This document shows positions 6,263 to 6,397 of a stretch of 6,397 nucleotides of DNA, in pieces. This DNA comes from an uncultured Oscillochloris sp. (GTDB taxonomy: Bacteria; Chloroflexota; Chloroflexia; Chloroflexales; Chloroflexaceae). Both the position numbers and the translations under genes were made by a program. The notes below the pieces were generated by a model that was not told the DNA's origin, made no database searches, and worked only from the letters and a program-made list of their open reading frames with translations. Location: positions 1 to 6,397 of the forward strand of contig CAIRFY010000159.1 in assembly GCA_903877945.1 (NCBI GenBank), in the 5' to 3' direction. The first letter of the stretch is position 1. Each line of letters starts with the position of its first letter.

Positions 6263-6397
6263 TACAGTTGTAGTTTGAATCACCCCCCTAGCCCCCCGCA
6301 CGCGGGGGGGGATAATGCGTTGTTCCCCCCCGCGTGCGGGGGGGGGCTAGGGGGGGTGATCGGCGGGAGCCTTTCTGCGAAGATATTTACAACTGTA
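6263..6397. repeat. MITE-like unit bounded by 10-bp perfect inverted repeats
   Basis: TACAGTTGTA (6263-6272) and its exact reverse complement TACAACTGTA (6388-6397) bound a 135-bp segment with a large palindrome inside it. The unit has TA at each end, no open frame of its own, and AT-rich ends in GC-rich DNA. This is the outline of a small non-autonomous element of the kind moved by TA-targeting transposases. The right repeat ends exactly at the window edge, so flanking sequence and a target duplication cannot be judged. Each 10-mer also fits TACAnnTGTA, an operator pattern of BlaI/MecI/CopY-type repressors. Confidence 0.5.
6279..6360. repeat. C/G-tract palindrome with nested hairpins
   Basis: The left arm (6279-6311) reads ATCA, C6, TAG, C6, GCACGC, G8. 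The right arm (6325-6360) read in reverse complement is ATCA, C7, TAG, C9, GCACGC, G7. The arms agree in every base except the lengths of the three homopolymer runs, with a 13-base AT-containing centre (6312-6324). Each arm is also self-complementary (CCCCCCG, CACG, CGGGGGG on the left), so the unit can fold as one long hairpin or as two side-by-side ones. No downstream T tract follows on either strand, so terminator activity is not obvious. Confidence 0.85.

Noticed and set aside
6311..6316. GATAAT on the plus strand in the centre of the C/G palindrome, as a -10 box
   Set aside because: Nothing resembling a -35 box lies upstream (the position holds CTAGCC), and no downstream gene is visible on that strand.

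Overview
The window is GC-rich bacterial DNA with four protein-coding genes, all on the minus strand. In transcription order (right to left) they are a membrane-spanning Ser/Thr protein kinase with a C-terminal TPR domain (3529-6162), two GT-B glycosyltransferases of the GT4 type (2140-3363 and 1097-2143), and a ketopantoate reductase-family oxidoreductase (40-1077). A Hanks-type kinase with a TPR ectodomain, together with short intergenic repeats (a 'CHAERSEAS'-encoding palindrome, ATTGCAG heptamers, GGTGACGC octamers and a C/G-tract palindrome), suggests a filamentous phototroph-like Chloroflexota genome. That assignment is inference from style, not from a marker gene.

Layout. Positions 1-39 lie downstream of the last gene and consist mostly of an 8-bp tandem repeat that also supplies that gene's last codons and stop. 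The reductase and the two glycosyltransferases are tightly packed: the glycosyltransferases overlap by 4 bp (ATGA), and 19 bp separate the second one from the reductase. These three look like one operon. The 165 bp between the kinase stop and the first glycosyltransferase start hold a near-perfect 32-bp-arm palindrome and a small hairpin followed by a T9 tract that ends two bases before a possible ATG. Positions 6163-6397, upstream of the kinase, are dense in structure. They hold a Shine-Dalgarno, a good sigma70-like promoter embedded in an ATTGCAG repeat, a second heptamer repeat, and a 135-bp unit bounded by 10-bp perfect inverted repeats around a large C/G-tract palindrome.

How the genes may work together. 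The glycosyltransferases probably add sugars to a surface polysaccharide or glycolipid, and the kinase is built to read an extracytoplasmic signal through its TPR domain. Kinase control of envelope glycan synthesis is a reasonable but unproven idea from proximity. No classical defence system, CRISPR array, RNA gene or transposase gene is visible. The most unusual content is the regulatory and repeat DNA: a promoter apparently produced by one diverged repeat unit, and a MITE-like or operator-flanked palindromic unit at the right edge.
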